From positions 248,001 through 312,000 of the forward strand of contig JAGYIQ010000001.1 of assembly GCA_018402565.1 (NCBI GenBank): a DNA stretch of 64,000 nt, written 5' to 3'. Of this stretch, positions 63,449-64,000 are shown in pieces. The translations under genes were made by a program, and so were the position numbers. The stretch comes from Pirellulaceae bacterium (GTDB taxonomy: Bacteria > Planctomycetota > Planctomycetia > Pirellulales > Pirellulaceae). The notes beneath the pieces were generated by a model. That model saw nothing but the letters and a program-made list of their open reading frames with translations, searched no databases and had not been told where the DNA came from. Every line of letters starts with the position of its first letter. Within the stretch, counting starts at the first letter, position 1.

Positions 63449-63897
63449 TGGGGGTCCTTGTTTGCTGCGGGGTTGATTGTCGCTGGGCGACTCGCCTTTT
63501 CGTCCAGCCCCGACACGCCTGCGCGGCGATCCAGTTCACGTCGCACGTCGTCCACATCGACGTGGTGCAATGCCAACATAACCCAGAGGTGGTAGACCAG
63601 GTCCGCAGCCTCGTAGATCAGGTGCCCGCAGGTTCCCGGCGTCTTGCCCGCGCGGGTGGATGGATCGGGGGCCGAATTCGCCGCCGGGTTAGCCGTTCCA
63701 GCCAGAGCCGCCGCAATTCGCTCCGCCGCGTCGACCACCTCGGCCGCCTCTTCGCGGATCTTGTCACCGACCAAACCAATTCCGCCGCTAAGCAGTTTCT
63801 GGGTGTAGGAGCGATCCGCCGGCTGGTCCCTGCGTGCGACGATTGTTTGCATCAAGCGATCAAAGGCGTCTGGGGCGTTCCCCTCATCAAATTGCAC
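63445..63897 (-). CDS. hisE: Phosphoribosyl-ATP pyrophosphatase
   Basis: Second step of histidine synthesis: hydrolyses phosphoribosyl-ATP to phosphoribosyl-AMP. 150 aa, longer than the usual 95-110. The MazG-type helices are clear: FDRLMQTIVARRDQPADRS, SYTQKLLSGGIGLVGDKI, REEAAEVVDAAE and IYEAADLVYHLWVML with the metal-binding Glu/Asp residues. A low-complexity insertion (about 66-88, Ala/Asn/Pro/Ser) separates helices 2 and 3, and the C-terminus is extended. The GTG start at 63897 has GGGAG 9 nt upstream. It is stand-alone, not fused to HisI. Confidence 0.93.
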   Translation of the reverse strand: MQFDEGNAPDAFDRLMQTIVARRDQPADRSYTQKLLSGGIGLVGDKIREEAAEVVDAAERIAAALAGTANPAANSAPDPSTRAGKTPGTCGHLIYEAADLVYHLWVMLALHHVDVDDVRRELDRRAGVSGLDEKASRPATINPAANKDPQ

Positions 63898-63929
63898 GCA
63901 AACTCACTCCCGTTCAAAAACACGCCCCC

Positions 63930-63961
63930 CGCCCCCAACTCAACCCGCCCCCAACTCAACC
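63930..63961. repeat. 16-bp tandem repeat
   Basis: Two identical 16-bp units (CGCCCCCAACTCAACC) in the leader side of hisE; a third partial unit follows. Non-coding. Confidence 0.85.
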
Positions 63962-64000
63962 CGCCCCAATCGACCGGCGACCGCAAACGATTGCTCGGCA

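Overview
The window looks like the chromosome of a marine-type planctomycete (Pirellulales / Rhodopirellula-like). This is an inference from gene content: secreted PQQ-type beta-propellers, a thioredoxin-YHS protein, DUF1573, a DUF116/polyprenyl synthetase fusion, an OleA homologue, many long lipoproteins of unknown function, two ECF sigma factors, few long operons, frequent TTG/GTG starts and high GC. There are no rRNA or tRNA genes, no CRISPR array and no phage or transposase gene that I can see.

Layout. 0-10.3 kb: an MMPL/RND exporter cut by the window start, then a minus-strand series reading from an ECF sigma factor (10297) through a membrane anti-sigma-like protein, a PDZ lipoprotein, a PQQ propeller, a thioredoxin-YHS protein, methionine aminopeptidase and an OleA-type condensing enzyme. 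10.7-13.2 kb: sugar-nucleotide epimerase and membrane glycosyltransferase, translationally coupled. 13.4-19.8 kb: sucB, sucA (broken by an apparent frameshift), a STAS protein and an LptF/G permease. 20.1-27.2 kb: M28 peptidase, ilvD, panB, and a ClpB-like AAA+ protein fused to a release-factor-2-like module without GGQ. 27.5-30.5 kb: DEAD-box helicase and small proteins. 31-35 kb: an adenylating ligase, an acyl reductase and an iron alcohol dehydrogenase that could together turn a carboxylic acid into an alcohol. 36-44.2 kb: PQQ lipoprotein, glycosyltransferase, TlpA-like protein, selA, MoxR-like ATPase, thymidine kinase and a second ECF sigma factor. 44.2-46 kb is a gene-poor 1.75 kb. 46-49.3 kb: a DUF116/polyprenyl synthetase fusion (apparent frameshift) and a lipoprotein. 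49.4-52.5 kb: accessory island of small co-oriented ORFs, gene remnants, an antitoxin with a broken toxin, and attC-like repeats. 52.5-59.5 kb: DUF1573 protein, a repeat-bearing secreted protein, tsaD and a membrane protein. 58.1-61.4 kb: polysaccharide export protein and a TPR protein. 61.8-63.9 kb: a receiver-like protein, then hisG and hisE.

The most unusual things are two small transposon-like elements. Family A (163 bp, about 13-bp terminal inverted repeats, 8-bp target duplications) occurs twice complete; both copies sit at the stop codon of a minus-strand gene, and the element end supplies a new TAA so the protein is unchanged or one residue longer. Family B (143 bp, nested perfect palindromes bounded by CTAG) has two full and two partial copies. 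Short tandem repeats of 11-30 bp are scattered through the whole window; they keep reading frame inside genes, and one hosts the sucA frameshift.
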